The notes under the pieces are model-generated. The model made no database searches. It saw only the letters and a list, made by a program, of their open reading frames with translations, and was not told where the DNA came from. A stretch of DNA of 64,000 nt from Candidatus Defluviilinea proxima (GTDB lineage: Bacteria; Chloroflexota; Anaerolineae; Anaerolineales; Villigracilaceae), in NCBI GenBank assembly GCA_016721115.1, contig JADKIW010000001.1, positions 3,301,501 to 3,365,500 of the forward strand. The letters run 5' to 3'. A program made the position numbers and the translations under genes. Below are positions 41,996 through 50,257 of the stretch, piece by piece (positions within the stretch are counted from its first letter, which is position 1; each line of letters starts with the position of its first letter).

Positions 41996-43120
41996 TTAAT
42001 CCTGACTGCCTGTTTGCAATAAGGCTTCCACGATGCGTTCTGCCGCATGCCCATCGCCATATGGATTGGACGCTTTGGCCATCTTCCGGTATTCGGATTC
42101 GTCGTCAAGCAAACGCGTCGCTTCCTGAACGATGCGGCTGGTCTCTGTTCCAACCAGCTTGAGCGTCCCTGCATCGACTCCCTCCGGGCGTTCGGTGGTC
42201 TCGCGCAACACGAATACAGGGATGCCGAAAGATGGCGCCTCTTCTTGAATGCCTCCTGAGTCGGTGAGGATCAGTGTGGAATGCTTCATCACATGTACCA
42301 GTGGAAGATAATCCAACGGGCGTAACAATGTGACGTGGGGAATATCTTTGAGAATGCGATTTGCCGGTTCCTGTATGTTGGGGTTCAAGTGGACAGGATA
42401 AACGATCTCTACATCGCCACGTTCTGCTAATTGCTTAAGTGCATAACAAATATTTTCAATGGGTTCGCCAAAATTCTCACGTCGGTGAGCGGTGACTAGG
42501 ATGAGTCGCTTCGTCTTCTGGTTGTTGATATCCAGTTTTCGTAGAAGTTCCTTGATCTCTTGCGGTTCTTCTTGCTTGGCTACATACTGCAACGCGTCAA
42601 TGACGGGGTTGCCTGTGACGACAATATCTTTCTCATTCACACCCTCGTGCAGTAAATTCGCCTGTGACCATTTTGTTGGCGCGAAATGCAGATCTGCCAT
42701 GGTGGTGGCGAGGCGGCGGTTGATCTCTTCGGGGAAGGGGTGCCATTTGTTGTGTGTTCTGAGTCCTGCCTCGATGTGGCCAAACTTGATACGCCGATAA
42801 AAGGCAAGCTGACAGGTTGTAACGACCGTCGTCGTATCGCCAACGGCTAAAACCCAATCGGGGTTGAAATTTTCCAGAACGGGGTCAAGATGGGTAAAGA
42901 TGCCAGCGGTCAATTGCGCGAGAGATTGACCGTCGCGCATAAGGTCGAGGTCATAATCTGGCTGGATTTTGAAGAGTTCCAATACCTGATCGAGCATTTG
43001 TCTATGTTGTGCGGTGACGCATACACGGGACTCGATCTCTTTGGTTTGCCCTAACAGCCGAACAATAGGAGCCATTTTGATGGCTTCAGGACGCGTGCCG
43101 AAAACAGATAGAACTTTCAT
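41996..43120 (-). CDS. wecB: UDP-N-acetylglucosamine 2-epimerase, non-hydrolysing
   Basis: A 374-residue enzyme that interconverts UDP-GlcNAc and UDP-ManNAc. MKVLSVFGTRPEAIKMAPIV, GHIEAGLRTHNKWHPFPEEI, VTAHRRENFGEPI, LTDSGGIQEEAPSFGIPVFV and LRETTERPEGVDAGTLKLVG are all diagnostic. It starts 2 bp after the wecC stop, so the pair is one operon that supplies UDP-ManNAcA for a surface polysaccharide. No glycosyltransferases for that polymer follow in the window. Confidence 0.97.
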   Translation of the reverse strand: MKVLSVFGTRPEAIKMAPIVRLLGQTKEIESRVCVTAQHRQMLDQVLELFKIQPDYDLDLMRDGQSLAQLTAGIFTHLDPVLENFNPDWVLAVGDTTTVVTTCQLAFYRRIKFGHIEAGLRTHNKWHPFPEEINRRLATTMADLHFAPTKWSQANLLHEGVNEKDIVVTGNPVIDALQYVAKQEEPQEIKELLRKLDINNQKTKRLILVTAHRRENFGEPIENICYALKQLAERGDVEIVYPVHLNPNIQEPANRILKDIPHVTLLRPLDYLPLVHVMKHSTLILTDSGGIQEEAPSFGIPVFVLRETTERPEGVDAGTLKLVGTETSRIVQEATRLLDDESEYRKMAKASNPYGDGHAAERIVEALLQTGSQD

Positions 43121-43122
43121 TT

Positions 43123-44442
43123 TCAGCTTGCGATGATGGATTTATTGTCGCCGAGTCGATATAACTGGAATCCTGCGTTGCGCCATTCTTCAGCATTCCA
43201 TGCATTGACTGTGTCCACAACAATACGAGCTTTGGTGTATTTTGAAATCTCTGCGGGGTTCAAGCTCATAAACTCTGTATGTTTGACGAGTAACAAAACA
43301 GCATCTACATTTTTCAGAGCTTCGCTCAGGCTTTTTGACATTTCAATACCTTGTAGATTGGCCGTTGGCTTGAATGGCTCCCACGCTTTGACTTGTGCGC
43401 CAGCCTCTTGAAGTAAATGTACAACTTCTGTTGCTGGGCTTTCACGCAGGTCGTCCACATCTGGTTTGTAGGCCAGGCCGAGCGCAGCAATTTTCTTTCT
43501 GTTTAAATCGCCAAGAGCTTGCTTGACCTTTGCCACTACAAAGTGAGGTTGGTCGTCGTTGACTTTGCGTGCGTTGTAGATAAGTGGTGTCAACTCTGGC
43601 GCGGTCTCGACGAAGAACCACGGGTCTACGCTGATGCAGTGACCGCCAACACCGGGGCCGGGGCTGAGAATATTGATGCGTGGATGTAGGTTGGCGAGGC
43701 GGATGGCTTCCCATACGTCCACGCCGAACTTTTCGGCGAGACGTGCGAATTCGTTCGCGATGGCAATATTCACGTCGCGGGTGGTGTTTTCCATGATCTT
43801 GACCATCTCAGCAGTGGTCGAGTCCGTTTCGATGATCTCACCTTTGACGAAGGTCGCATACAAGTCGCGGCCAGCTCGTGCAGATTCGGGCGTCACGCCG
43901 CCGACAACGCGTGCGTTCTCGATCAATTCGCGTAAGATCTGTCCGGGGAGTACACGTTCTGGCGAATAGCACAGGAAGAAGTCGGAACCCGCTTTCAGAT
44001 TGGATCGCTCTAAAATGGGGGTGACCAGATCAATGGTCGTGCGAGGCGGGGATGTCGATTCGAGGATGACCAAATTCCCTTTGCGAAGAAAAGGTACGAT
44101 GGCCTCTGTCGCAGAGATCACAGCGCCCATGTCGGCCAGTTTGTATTTTCGGCCTTCATATTCGGCATATTTGCCTTCATGGAAAGGTGTTGGCACAGCA
44201 ATCAGGAAGGCATCGGCCTCTTCAGGCTGGGATGATACGGTCAGGTTACCGGATTGGAGGGCGGTTTCCACCACATTCCGCAAGCCGGGCTCGTGGATGT
44301 GGAGTTCGCCTTTGCTCAATGTTTCAATAACATACTCATTGACATCTACGCCGACGACTTTGATTCCGTTCGTGGCAAAGGTGGATGCAGTGGGAAGGCC
44401 GATATAGCCAAGACCAAGTACACAAATTTTGTTGAATTTCAC
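43123..44442 (-). CDS. wecC: UDP-N-acetyl-D-mannosamine dehydrogenase
   Basis: A 439-residue NAD-dependent dehydrogenase (UDP-ManNAc to UDP-ManNAcA, two oxidation steps). The N-terminal Rossmann motif is ICVLGLGYIGLPTASTFA; the central domain has ETDSTTAEMVKIMENTTRDV with the N-x-x-R-D region; the active-site Cys lies in PGPGVGGHCISVDPWF; the C-terminal domain carries ALGLAYKPDVDDLRESPA. It starts with GTG at 44442 behind AAGGAG. Its -10 box TATAAT is centred in a 17-bp palindrome (44475-44491), which suggests control by a dimeric regulator. Confidence 0.97.
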   Translation of the reverse strand: MKFNKICVLGLGYIGLPTASTFATNGIKVVGVDVNEYVIETLSKGELHIHEPGLRNVVETALQSGNLTVSSQPEEADAFLIAVPTPFHEGKYAEYEGRKYKLADMGAVISATEAIVPFLRKGNLVILESTSPPRTTIDLVTPILERSNLKAGSDFFLCYSPERVLPGQILRELIENARVVGGVTPESARAGRDLYATFVKGEIIETDSTTAEMVKIMENTTRDVNIAIANEFARLAEKFGVDVWEAIRLANLHPRINILSPGPGVGGHCISVDPWFFVETAPELTPLIYNARKVNDDQPHFVVAKVKQALGDLNRKKIAALGLAYKPDVDDLRESPATEVVHLLQEAGAQVKAWEPFKPTANLQGIEMSKSLSEALKNVDAVLLLVKHTEFMSLNPAEISKYTKARIVVDTVNAWNAEEWRNAGFQLYRLGDNKSIIAS

Positions 44443-44474
44443 ATAGACTCCTTATGGGAGGGGTTTCCTCTGGC

Positions 44475-44491
44475 GGCTGTATTATACAGCC
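44475..44491 (-). promoter_or_regulatory. wecCB promoter with palindrome over the -10 box
   Basis: ggctgtat-t-atacagcc is a perfect 17-bp inverted repeat; on the minus strand it contains TATAAT, 33 nt upstream of the wecC start. TTCAAG 18 nt further upstream could serve as -35. A regulator bound here would block the polymerase. Confidence 0.55.
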
Positions 44492-44599
44492 CCGGGAACC
44501 GTCCCTTGAAAAACTTTTCATGACAGGTTTCGTACATAATATAGACGTATTAAGGGCATTGAATGGCCCGACCTGTTGTATAATGAATTGGAGAGATAT

Positions 44600-45196
44600 A
44601 TGGATTTCCTACTTGACCCCAACATTGCATATCTTTTATTGATGGGCGGCGTATTGATGGTGATGATGGCACTCGTCACACCGGGAACGGGATTTTTTGA
44701 AGTGGGGGCATTTTTCTGTATCGCTTTGACCGGATACGAGATCTATAAGCTGTCTGTCAACTGGTGGGCGATGATTCTTATTGTGCTCAGTATTGGCCCC
44801 TTTTTGTATTCCATTCAAAAGCCAAAACGCGAACTGTATCTTGGTGTGTCCCTTGTGATCCTTGTGTTGGGCTCGATATTTCTTTTCCCAGCAGAGGATG
44901 GTGGGATAAGCGTGAATCCTTTTGTGGCAATTGTCGTTTCTGCCTCTGTTGTCGGGTTCTTATGGATCGCGGTAGGCAAATCTATTCAAGTGGCACAGAC
45001 CAAACCTATGCAAGACCTTGATATCCTAATTGGGAAGGTTGGCGAGGCCAGAACGACAATATTGAAAGAGGGGAGTGTGCAAGTGGGCGGTGAATTGTGG
45101 ACGGCTCGTAGTGAAACTAATATCCCTGCAGGAAGCCCTGTGCGTGTGGTTGGCAGGGACGGATTTGTGATTGTTGTTGTAAAGAAAGATTCATAA
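44600..45196 (+). CDS. NfeD-like membrane protein
   Basis: A 198-residue protein from the ATG at 44600 (GGAG 7 nt upstream; the frame from 44576 begins inside the TATAAT at 44579-44584). About four hydrophobic segments (VLMVMMALVTPGTGFFEVGA, FFCIALTGYEIYKL, WWAMILIVLSIGPFLY, LYLGVSLVILVLGSIFLF, and one more near 120) precede a C-terminal OB-fold domain (DILIGKVGEARTTI, GSVQVGGELWTARSE, VRVVGRDGFVIVVVK). NfeD OB domains bind their stomatin partner, which is encoded right downstream. Confidence 0.88.
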   Translation: MDFLLDPNIAYLLLMGGVLMVMMALVTPGTGFFEVGAFFCIALTGYEIYKLSVNWWAMILIVLSIGPFLYSIQKPKRELYLGVSLVILVLGSIFLFPAEDGGISVNPFVAIVVSASVVGFLWIAVGKSIQVAQTKPMQDLDILIGKVGEARTTILKEGSVQVGGELWTARSETNIPAGSPVRVVGRDGFVIVVVKKDS

Positions 45197-45222
45197 ATCA
45201 TTTTGATATAAAGGAGAGAAAC

Positions 45223-46131
45223 ATGAATGGCTTTTTTACAAGTGGTGTAGTTTGCATTGTAGGCGCGATCCTACTGATCGTTCTGGTTTTTCTGGCTCAG
45301 GCGATCAAGATCGTACCTGAATATCAGCGTTTGGTTGTCTTCCGCCTTGGGCGTGTGTTGGAAAAGCCCATAGGCCCGGGAATTATCTTGCTCATCCCGA
45401 TCATTGACCGCGCCCGATGGGTGGACTTGCGCGAGCAGATCCGCGAGGTGCCGCATCAAGTTTCCATTACCAAGGATAATGCGCCGATTTCCATCGACTT
45501 CCTTTGGTACTTTAAAGTGATCGAGCCGGTTCAGTCCGTGATCCAGGTTGGTAACTTCGAACAATCTGCGGCCGGTATTGCGGCTACAACCTTGCGCGCG
45601 GTCATCGGTGGTATCCCATTGGATGATGTGCTTTCAGAACGTGAACACATTAACAACATGCTTCGCAATCGTCTCGATGAAGTCACCGAGCGCTGGGGCG
45701 TGAAAGTAACAAACGTTGAGATCCGCGAGATCATCCCGCCGCGCGAAGTGCAGGAAGCAATGAACCGTCAGATGACGGCAGAACGCGTCCGCCGTGCTTT
45801 AGTCACTGAATCAATGGGTGATAAGGAAGCGGCTGTGAACCGTGCTGAAGGTACCAAGCAAGCGGCCGTTCTGCAAGCTGACGGTGAGCGCCAATCCAAC
45901 ATCCTTCGCGCAGAAGGCGAAAAGCAGGCGCAGGCTTTGCGCGCTGAAGGTTTTGCGGTAGCGCTCGAGAAGATCAACGCCGCCGCTGGCAAAGTGGACC
46001 CGAAGACAATGTCTCTGCAGTATTTTGAGACCTTGAAATCCATTGGCTTAAGCCCATCCACAAAGTACATCTTCCCGATGGAATTTACAAGCATGCTTGA
46101 TAATTTCCTCAACAAAGATGCGAAGAAGTAA
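45223..46131 (+). CDS. Stomatin-like SPFH/slipin protein
   Basis: A 302-residue membrane-anchored scaffold. An N-terminal hydrophobic segment (~5-28), then the stomatin core QAIKIVPEYQRLVVFRLGRV, GPGIILLIPIIDRARWVDLR, GGIPLDDVLSEREHINNMLR and WGVKVTNVEIREIIPPREV, a helical part rich in Glu/Ala/Arg repeats (AEGEKQAQALRAEG), and the C-terminal SIGLSPSTKYIFPMEF. AAGGAG precedes the ATG. It forms a two-gene operon with the NfeD gene, a classic conserved pair that forms membrane microdomain complexes. Confidence 0.93.
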   Translation: MNGFFTSGVVCIVGAILLIVLVFLAQAIKIVPEYQRLVVFRLGRVLEKPIGPGIILLIPIIDRARWVDLREQIREVPHQVSITKDNAPISIDFLWYFKVIEPVQSVIQVGNFEQSAAGIAATTLRAVIGGIPLDDVLSEREHINNMLRNRLDEVTERWGVKVTNVEIREIIPPREVQEAMNRQMTAERVRRALVTESMGDKEAAVNRAEGTKQAAVLQADGERQSNILRAEGEKQAQALRAEGFAVALEKINAAAGKVDPKTMSLQYFETLKSIGLSPSTKYIFPMEFTSMLDNFLNKDAKK

Positions 46132-46158
46132 TCTGTAGGTTGATATATAAATAAGGCA

Positions 46159-46197
46159 GGTAGGAAGTGAATCCATATTCACTTCCTACCTTTTTTG
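46159..46197 (+). terminator. Rho-independent terminator of the NfeD/stomatin operon
   Basis: A perfect 14-bp stem aggtaggaagtgaa / ttcacttcctacct followed by six T on the plus strand. The promoter of the next gene (TAGAAT, 46202-46207) starts right after. Confidence 0.9.
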
Positions 46198-46214
46198 TTG
46201 ATAGAATCCCTTAC

Positions 46215-46646
46215 ATGGAAATTCAAACAGCAACTTTGCTTGACCTCAATGCACTGCGGCGACTTGAACATGCTTGCTTTGAAAAAGATGCCTGGCCTAT
46301 TCTTGACTTGGCCGCCGTCTTGACATGGCCCGAAGTGATCCGCCTCAAGGCAGTGGAAGATGATCAGATGATCGGATTTGTTGCAGGCGATCCGCGGTCA
46401 TCCCAAAATGTAGCCTGGATCGCCACCATTGGAGTTGATCCTGGCTATCAACGACGGGGTATCGGGCGAATGTTGTTGCGCGCTTGCGAGGCACAGATCA
46501 AATTGCCACGTATCAAATTAAGCGTGCGAGCCTCCAATCATGGAGCGATCGCACTGTACGAAGCCGAAGGCTATCGTTTCGTTGATCTATGGAGGAACTA
46601 CTACTCCGATAACGAAGATGCGTTAGTGATGGAAAAGACACTATAG
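46215..46646 (+). CDS. RimI-like GNAT acetyltransferase
   Basis: 143 residues from the ATG at 46215. MEIQTATLLDLNALRRLEHA and CFEKDAWPILDL match the N-terminus of RimI-type ribosomal-protein acetyltransferases; ATIGVDPGYQRRGIGRMLL is the acetyl-CoA loop (QRRGIG), followed by IKLSVRASNHGAIALYEAEG and RNYYSDNEDALVM. I reject the longer frame from 46167 because it would begin in the terminator stem. TAGAAT lies 7 nt upstream, so the mRNA may start on the ATG. The exact protein target is unproven. Confidence 0.85.
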   Translation: MEIQTATLLDLNALRRLEHACFEKDAWPILDLAAVLTWPEVIRLKAVEDDQMIGFVAGDPRSSQNVAWIATIGVDPGYQRRGIGRMLLRACEAQIKLPRIKLSVRASNHGAIALYEAEGYRFVDLWRNYYSDNEDALVMEKTL

Positions 46647-46697
46647 ACCATGAGGCGACTTGTCGCTTCAAAAGTGACAAGCGCCTTTGGTGTGGGA

Positions 46698-46703
46698 TAT
46701 AAT
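46698..46703 (+). promoter_or_regulatory. -10 box of the RNase D-like gene
   Basis: A perfect TATAAT 8 nt upstream of the ATG at 46712, giving a leaderless or nearly leaderless mRNA. Confidence 0.6.
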
Positions 46704-46711
46704 GACCCTAT

Positions 46712-47839
46712 ATGACAGTTGAAGCGCTCCCGCCGCCTGTGTGGGTGAATAATCAAAATAGTCTCAGGCACATGACCATTGATCTATCTGCGCAATCGCG
46801 TATTGCGGTGGATACAGAGTCAAATAGTTTGCATGCATATCGTGAACAGGTATGCCTTATCCAGTTTTCCACACCCAAACGGGATTATGTCGTTGATCCG
46901 CTCGAACTCGATGATCTGAATTTACTCGCTCCCATATTTGCCAGCCCCAACATTGAAAAAATATTTCATGCCGCTGAATATGATCTCGTTTGCTTGAAGC
47001 GGGATTTTTCTTTTGAGTTTTGCAACCTTTTCGATACGATGCAGGCCGCTCGTATCCTTGGGTACAAATATGTGGGATTGGATAATATCCTTTCAGAAAA
47101 ATTCGCAGTGAAGATGGATAAACGTCACCAAAAGGCGGATTGGGGAGCACGACCATTGACGTCATCACAGATCGATTATGCTCGTATGGATACCCATTAT
47201 CTGTTTATGTTACGCGACCAACTCGAAAAAGAATTGCGCGAAATGGGTCGTTGGGAATATGCACAGGATGATTTCATGTTGGCGTGTGATGTGGATACTC
47301 CAAAAGAAAAATTGAACGGTTCCTCTTGGAAGCGTTTTAATTTTCGCAAAGATGTTTCGCATCGTGAATTGACCATCTTGAGCGAACTATGTATTTGTCG
47401 TGATGAGATCGCTGAAGAGATGGATCGTCCGTTGTTCAAGGTGGTGTCTGATGCCACTCTGTTGGATATCGCACGAAACATTCCTGAGAAAGACGTTGAC
47501 TTGGCCGCGTTGGGGTTGAGTCAGCGGCAGATACAACTGTGGGGCAAGAGGATCTTAGCGGCGGCCCGGCGCGGGGTGGATGCTCCGCTTGTTGAACGGG
47601 AGCAGGCTAAACGTCCGAGTGACGCGGTGGTTAGGCGTTTGGAAAAGCTGAAGACTTGGAGAAAGAAACTCGCAGAAGCAATGAAAGTTGAGTCGGATAT
47701 CATCCTTCCGAAAATTTATTTAAGCGCTTTTTCTGAGAACCCGCCGAAGAGTTTGGATATGGTGAAGTCTATTATGGTCCGGTCTCCAAACCGTTTTGAA
47801 AAATATGGAGAGCAGATCTATCGCTTGATCGGAGGTTGA
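46712..47839 (+). CDS. rnd: Ribonuclease D-like 3'-5' exonuclease
   Basis: A 375-residue DEDD exonuclease. Exo I AVDTESNSLHAYREQVCLIQ (Asp-Glu), Exo II FHAAEYDLVCLKRDF, Exo III QIDYARMDTHYLFML, with DTMQAARILGYKYVGLDNIL in between; the HRDC domain is at ~205-290 (HRELTILSELCICRDEIAEE...). The acid residues needed for activity are all present. RNase D trims 3' ends of tRNA and other stable RNA. It is followed by a beta-CASP nuclease gene 1 bp after the stop, so both may be RNA-processing enzymes in one operon. Confidence 0.92.
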   Translation: MTVEALPPPVWVNNQNSLRHMTIDLSAQSRIAVDTESNSLHAYREQVCLIQFSTPKRDYVVDPLELDDLNLLAPIFASPNIEKIFHAAEYDLVCLKRDFSFEFCNLFDTMQAARILGYKYVGLDNILSEKFAVKMDKRHQKADWGARPLTSSQIDYARMDTHYLFMLRDQLEKELREMGRWEYAQDDFMLACDVDTPKEKLNGSSWKRFNFRKDVSHRELTILSELCICRDEIAEEMDRPLFKVVSDATLLDIARNIPEKDVDLAALGLSQRQIQLWGKRILAAARRGVDAPLVEREQAKRPSDAVVRRLEKLKTWRKKLAEAMKVESDIILPKIYLSAFSENPPKSLDMVKSIMVRSPNRFEKYGEQIYRLIGG

Positions 47840-47840
47840 C

Positions 47841-49235
47841 ATGAGAATTAATTTTCACGGCGCGGCACACACGGTGACAGGGAGCCAGCACTTGCTGGAG
47901 ATCAACGGTCACCGCCTCTTACTGGACTGTGGGCTGTATCAGGGACGAAGAGAAGAGACTTACGCTCGGAACTTGAAGTTTTCCTATGACCCGCGTACAG
48001 TGGATGCCGTGATCCTTTCTCACGCACACATTGATCATTGTGGGAACTTGCCCAATTTTGTACAGGATGGATATAACGGGCTTGTGTATGCAACGCGTGC
48101 AACCGTTGACCTTGCGACGATCATGATGGCTGACTCTGGACGCATCCAGGAAGCGGACGCGGAATTTGTGAACAGGAAGCGTTTGGCGCGCGGCGAAGAA
48201 CCTATTGAGCCGTTGTATACCGAAGTGGATGCACAACATGCGGCTGATTTGTTTCGCGGTGTGGAGTACGACCAGTCATTTGAAGTTCTTCCCGGTGTTA
48301 CTGCGCGTTTTGTAGAAGCTGGCCATATTTTAGGCTCGGCGGCTGTTTCACTGGAGATCGAGGAGAAGGGGCGTAAGATCCATTTTTGGTTTTCGGGTGA
48401 TATCGGTCGTTATAAACTGCCGTTGTTGCGAGACCCTGTATTACCTGAAAATGTTGATTACTTATTGATGGAGTCAACCTATGGGGATAAATCTCATGCG
48501 GACCCGTCATTGGCGTTCAATGAATTTCGCGATGTGGTCAAGCGGACGTTGAAGCGAGGTGGCAAGGTCATTATCCCTGCTTTTGCAGTAGGACGCACAC
48601 AAGAGTTGGTTTATCACTTGAATGAGATGATGTTCAACGGTGATGTGCCACAGGCGCCTGTTTTTGTAGATAGTCCGTTGGCCGTGAACGCTTCAAATGT
48701 GTTCAGAAAGCACCCTGAATGTTTCGATGCGGAGACGCGGAAGTTTGTACAGGAAGCCCGTCATCCCGCATTGGATTTCAAGCTATTGACCTACACCCAA
48801 TCTGTTGAAGAATCCAAGGCGTTGAACCTGCGCAAGGATCCGATGGTGATCATCTCGGCCTCCGGTATGGCTGAAACAGGACGCATCTTGCATCATCTTC
48901 GCAATAATATTGAGAACCCGAAAAATACGGTTTGCATTGTGTCATGGCAGGCGCCGTTCACGCTGGGCCGTCGCCTTGCAGATCGCGAGAAACACATCAA
49001 GATTTTCGGTGAGCCTTATACGGTCAAAGCTGAAGTAGCCACGATCGGTGGCCTCTCAGGCCATGCGGGGCAGGACCTATTGACGAAGTACGCTGTCAAT
49101 GTGAAAAATACAGTGAAGAAAGTTTTTCTTGTACATGGAGAAGAAAAACAGGCGACAACGCTGACCGGCATATTGAATGATAACAATCTTCGCGAAGTAT
49201 ATTATCCTGAGCTACATTCGAGCGTGGAAATTTAA
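47841..49235 (+). CDS. Beta-CASP metallo-beta-lactamase nuclease (RNA-processing type)
   Basis: A 464-residue member of the YSH1/CPSF73-like group. Metal-binding motif LSHAHIDHCGNLP (HxHxDH), a further His in EAGHILGSAAVSLEIE and Asp in FWFSGDIGRYKLPLL, the beta-CASP domain with VFVDSPLAVNASNVFRKHPE, SASGMAETGRILHHL and the terminal RMMBL domain with TIGGLSGHAGQDLL. These enzymes cleave RNA as endo- or exonuclease. The gene starts 1 bp after the rnd stop (TGACATG), indicating tight coupling. The stop codon overlaps the region of the tRNA-Ser promoter. Confidence 0.93.
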   Translation: MRINFHGAAHTVTGSQHLLEINGHRLLLDCGLYQGRREETYARNLKFSYDPRTVDAVILSHAHIDHCGNLPNFVQDGYNGLVYATRATVDLATIMMADSGRIQEADAEFVNRKRLARGEEPIEPLYTEVDAQHAADLFRGVEYDQSFEVLPGVTARFVEAGHILGSAAVSLEIEEKGRKIHFWFSGDIGRYKLPLLRDPVLPENVDYLLMESTYGDKSHADPSLAFNEFRDVVKRTLKRGGKVIIPAFAVGRTQELVYHLNEMMFNGDVPQAPVFVDSPLAVNASNVFRKHPECFDAETRKFVQEARHPALDFKLLTYTQSVEESKALNLRKDPMVIISASGMAETGRILHHLRNNIENPKNTVCIVSWQAPFTLGRRLADREKHIKIFGEPYTVKAEVATIGGLSGHAGQDLLTKYAVNVKNTVKKVFLVHGEEKQATTLTGILNDNNLREVYYPELHSSVEI

Positions 49236-49237
49236 GA

Positions 49238-49243
49238 TATAAT
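49238..49243 (+). promoter_or_regulatory. -10 box for tRNA-Ser
   Basis: TATAAT 15 nt upstream of the mature tRNA-Ser start, just past the nuclease gene stop. Confidence 0.55.
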
Positions 49244-49258
49244 ACCGCCCGCACGATT

Positions 49259-49345
49259 GGGAAGGTGCCAGAGTGGTTGAATGGGACGGTCTCGAAAACC
49301 GTTGTGGGCTCCGGTCCACCGAGGGTTCGAATCCCTCCCTTCCCG
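49259..49345 (+). tRNA. tRNA-Ser(CGA)
   Basis: 87 nt, class II with a long variable arm. Acceptor ggaaagg-like stem gggaagg/ccttccc, anticodon loop ctcgaaa (anticodon CGA, 49291-49297), T arm gaggg-ttcgaat-ccctc. The discriminator is G and CCA is not encoded. Followed directly by a terminator. Confidence 0.97.
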
Positions 49346-49349
49346 CAGA

Positions 49350-49386
49350 AAAAACTCCGAGTTCTTTAAGAACTCGGAGTTTTTTC
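49350..49386 (+). terminator. Terminator of tRNA-Ser
   Basis: Stem aaaaaactccgagttctt / aagaactcggagtttttt with a short loop, ending in six T. Confidence 0.9.
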
Positions 49387-49405
49387 TTATGGTAAGATTC
49401 TTCCA

Positions 49406-50257
49406 ATGAAACTCAATCTTGCCCTCGCACAAATCGCCACAAAACTTGGGGATGTTGAATCTAATCTCGAAAAACATATCCAATATATTGAACAAGCCAA
49501 AGCCCAAAAAGCGGATTTGATCGTATTCCCAGAGTTATCTTTGACGGGATACGTTCTGCAGGATTTGGTCGCTTCAGTTGCACATAAGCCGACGGAAGAT
49601 GATCCTGTTTTCAAGCATCTTCTCAAAGCGAGTCATGATCTGGACATTTCGGTTGGATTCGTCCACCAGGACCATCGCTATCGCTTTTATATTGCTTCTG
49701 CCTATCTCTCTGCAGGGAAGGTGTTGCATGTGCATCACAAGGTCTATTTGCCGACGTATGGACTTTTCGATGAAGGCCGCTTCTTTGCCTGGGGTGATAC
49801 AGTCCGTTCGTTTGATACTCGTTTCGGGCGTGTGGGCATGTTGATCTGCGAAGATTTCTGGCATGCGTCACCTCCATACTTGCTATGGCTTGATGGTGCA
49901 GATATCATGTTGTTCTCGTCTGCTTCTCCAGGGCGCGGATTGAATGATAAGGAAAAACTTGAATCGGCTCGTTGGGTAGAGCGTGTCAGCAAAGCGTATG
50001 CGAGTATGTTCACATCTTTTGTGGCGCACTGTAACCGTGTGGGATATGAAGATGGATTGCTCTTCTGGGGTGGGGCAACGGTCAACGACCCGAACGGTGA
50101 ATTGATCGCGCGCGGCCCATATTTTGAAGAAGCGTTGACATTTGCCGAACTGGATTTGAATCAACTTCGTCGTACACGTGCGCGTTTGCCGTTGTTGCGT
50201 GACGAGCGCACGTCCCTTGTGCAGAATGAATTGAATAGGATACTTTCCCGTGGTTGA
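49406..50257 (+). CDS. NAD synthetase glutaminase part (nitrilase-like amidase)
   Basis: A 283-residue carbon-nitrogen hydrolase. The Glu-Lys-Cys triad is visible: LIVFPELSLTGYVLQDL, HHKVYLPTYGLFDEGRFF and GMLICEDFWH. In glutamine-dependent NAD synthetases this is the N-terminal domain that releases ammonia; here it is a separate gene that overlaps the synthetase gene by 8 bp. ATG at 49406 is 7 nt downstream of TAAGAT with an upstream TGG (extended -10), so it is likely leaderless. The overlap makes a two-subunit enzyme likely; a stand-alone amidase for another substrate is less likely. Confidence 0.88.
   Translation: MKLNLALAQIATKLGDVESNLEKHIQYIEQAKAQKADLIVFPELSLTGYVLQDLVASVAHKPTEDDPVFKHLLKASHDLDISVGFVHQDHRYRFYIASAYLSAGKVLHVHHKVYLPTYGLFDEGRFFAWGDTVRSFDTRFGRVGMLICEDFWHASPPYLLWLDGADIMLFSSASPGRGLNDKEKLESARWVERVSKAYASMFTSFVAHCNRVGYEDGLLFWGGATVNDPNGELIARGPYFEEALTFAELDLNQLRRTRARLPLLRDERTSLVQNELNRILSRG

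Noticed and set aside
49212..49406. Minus-strand frame with GREGFEPSVDRS
   Set aside because: It is the antisense of tRNA-Ser, a common false gene.
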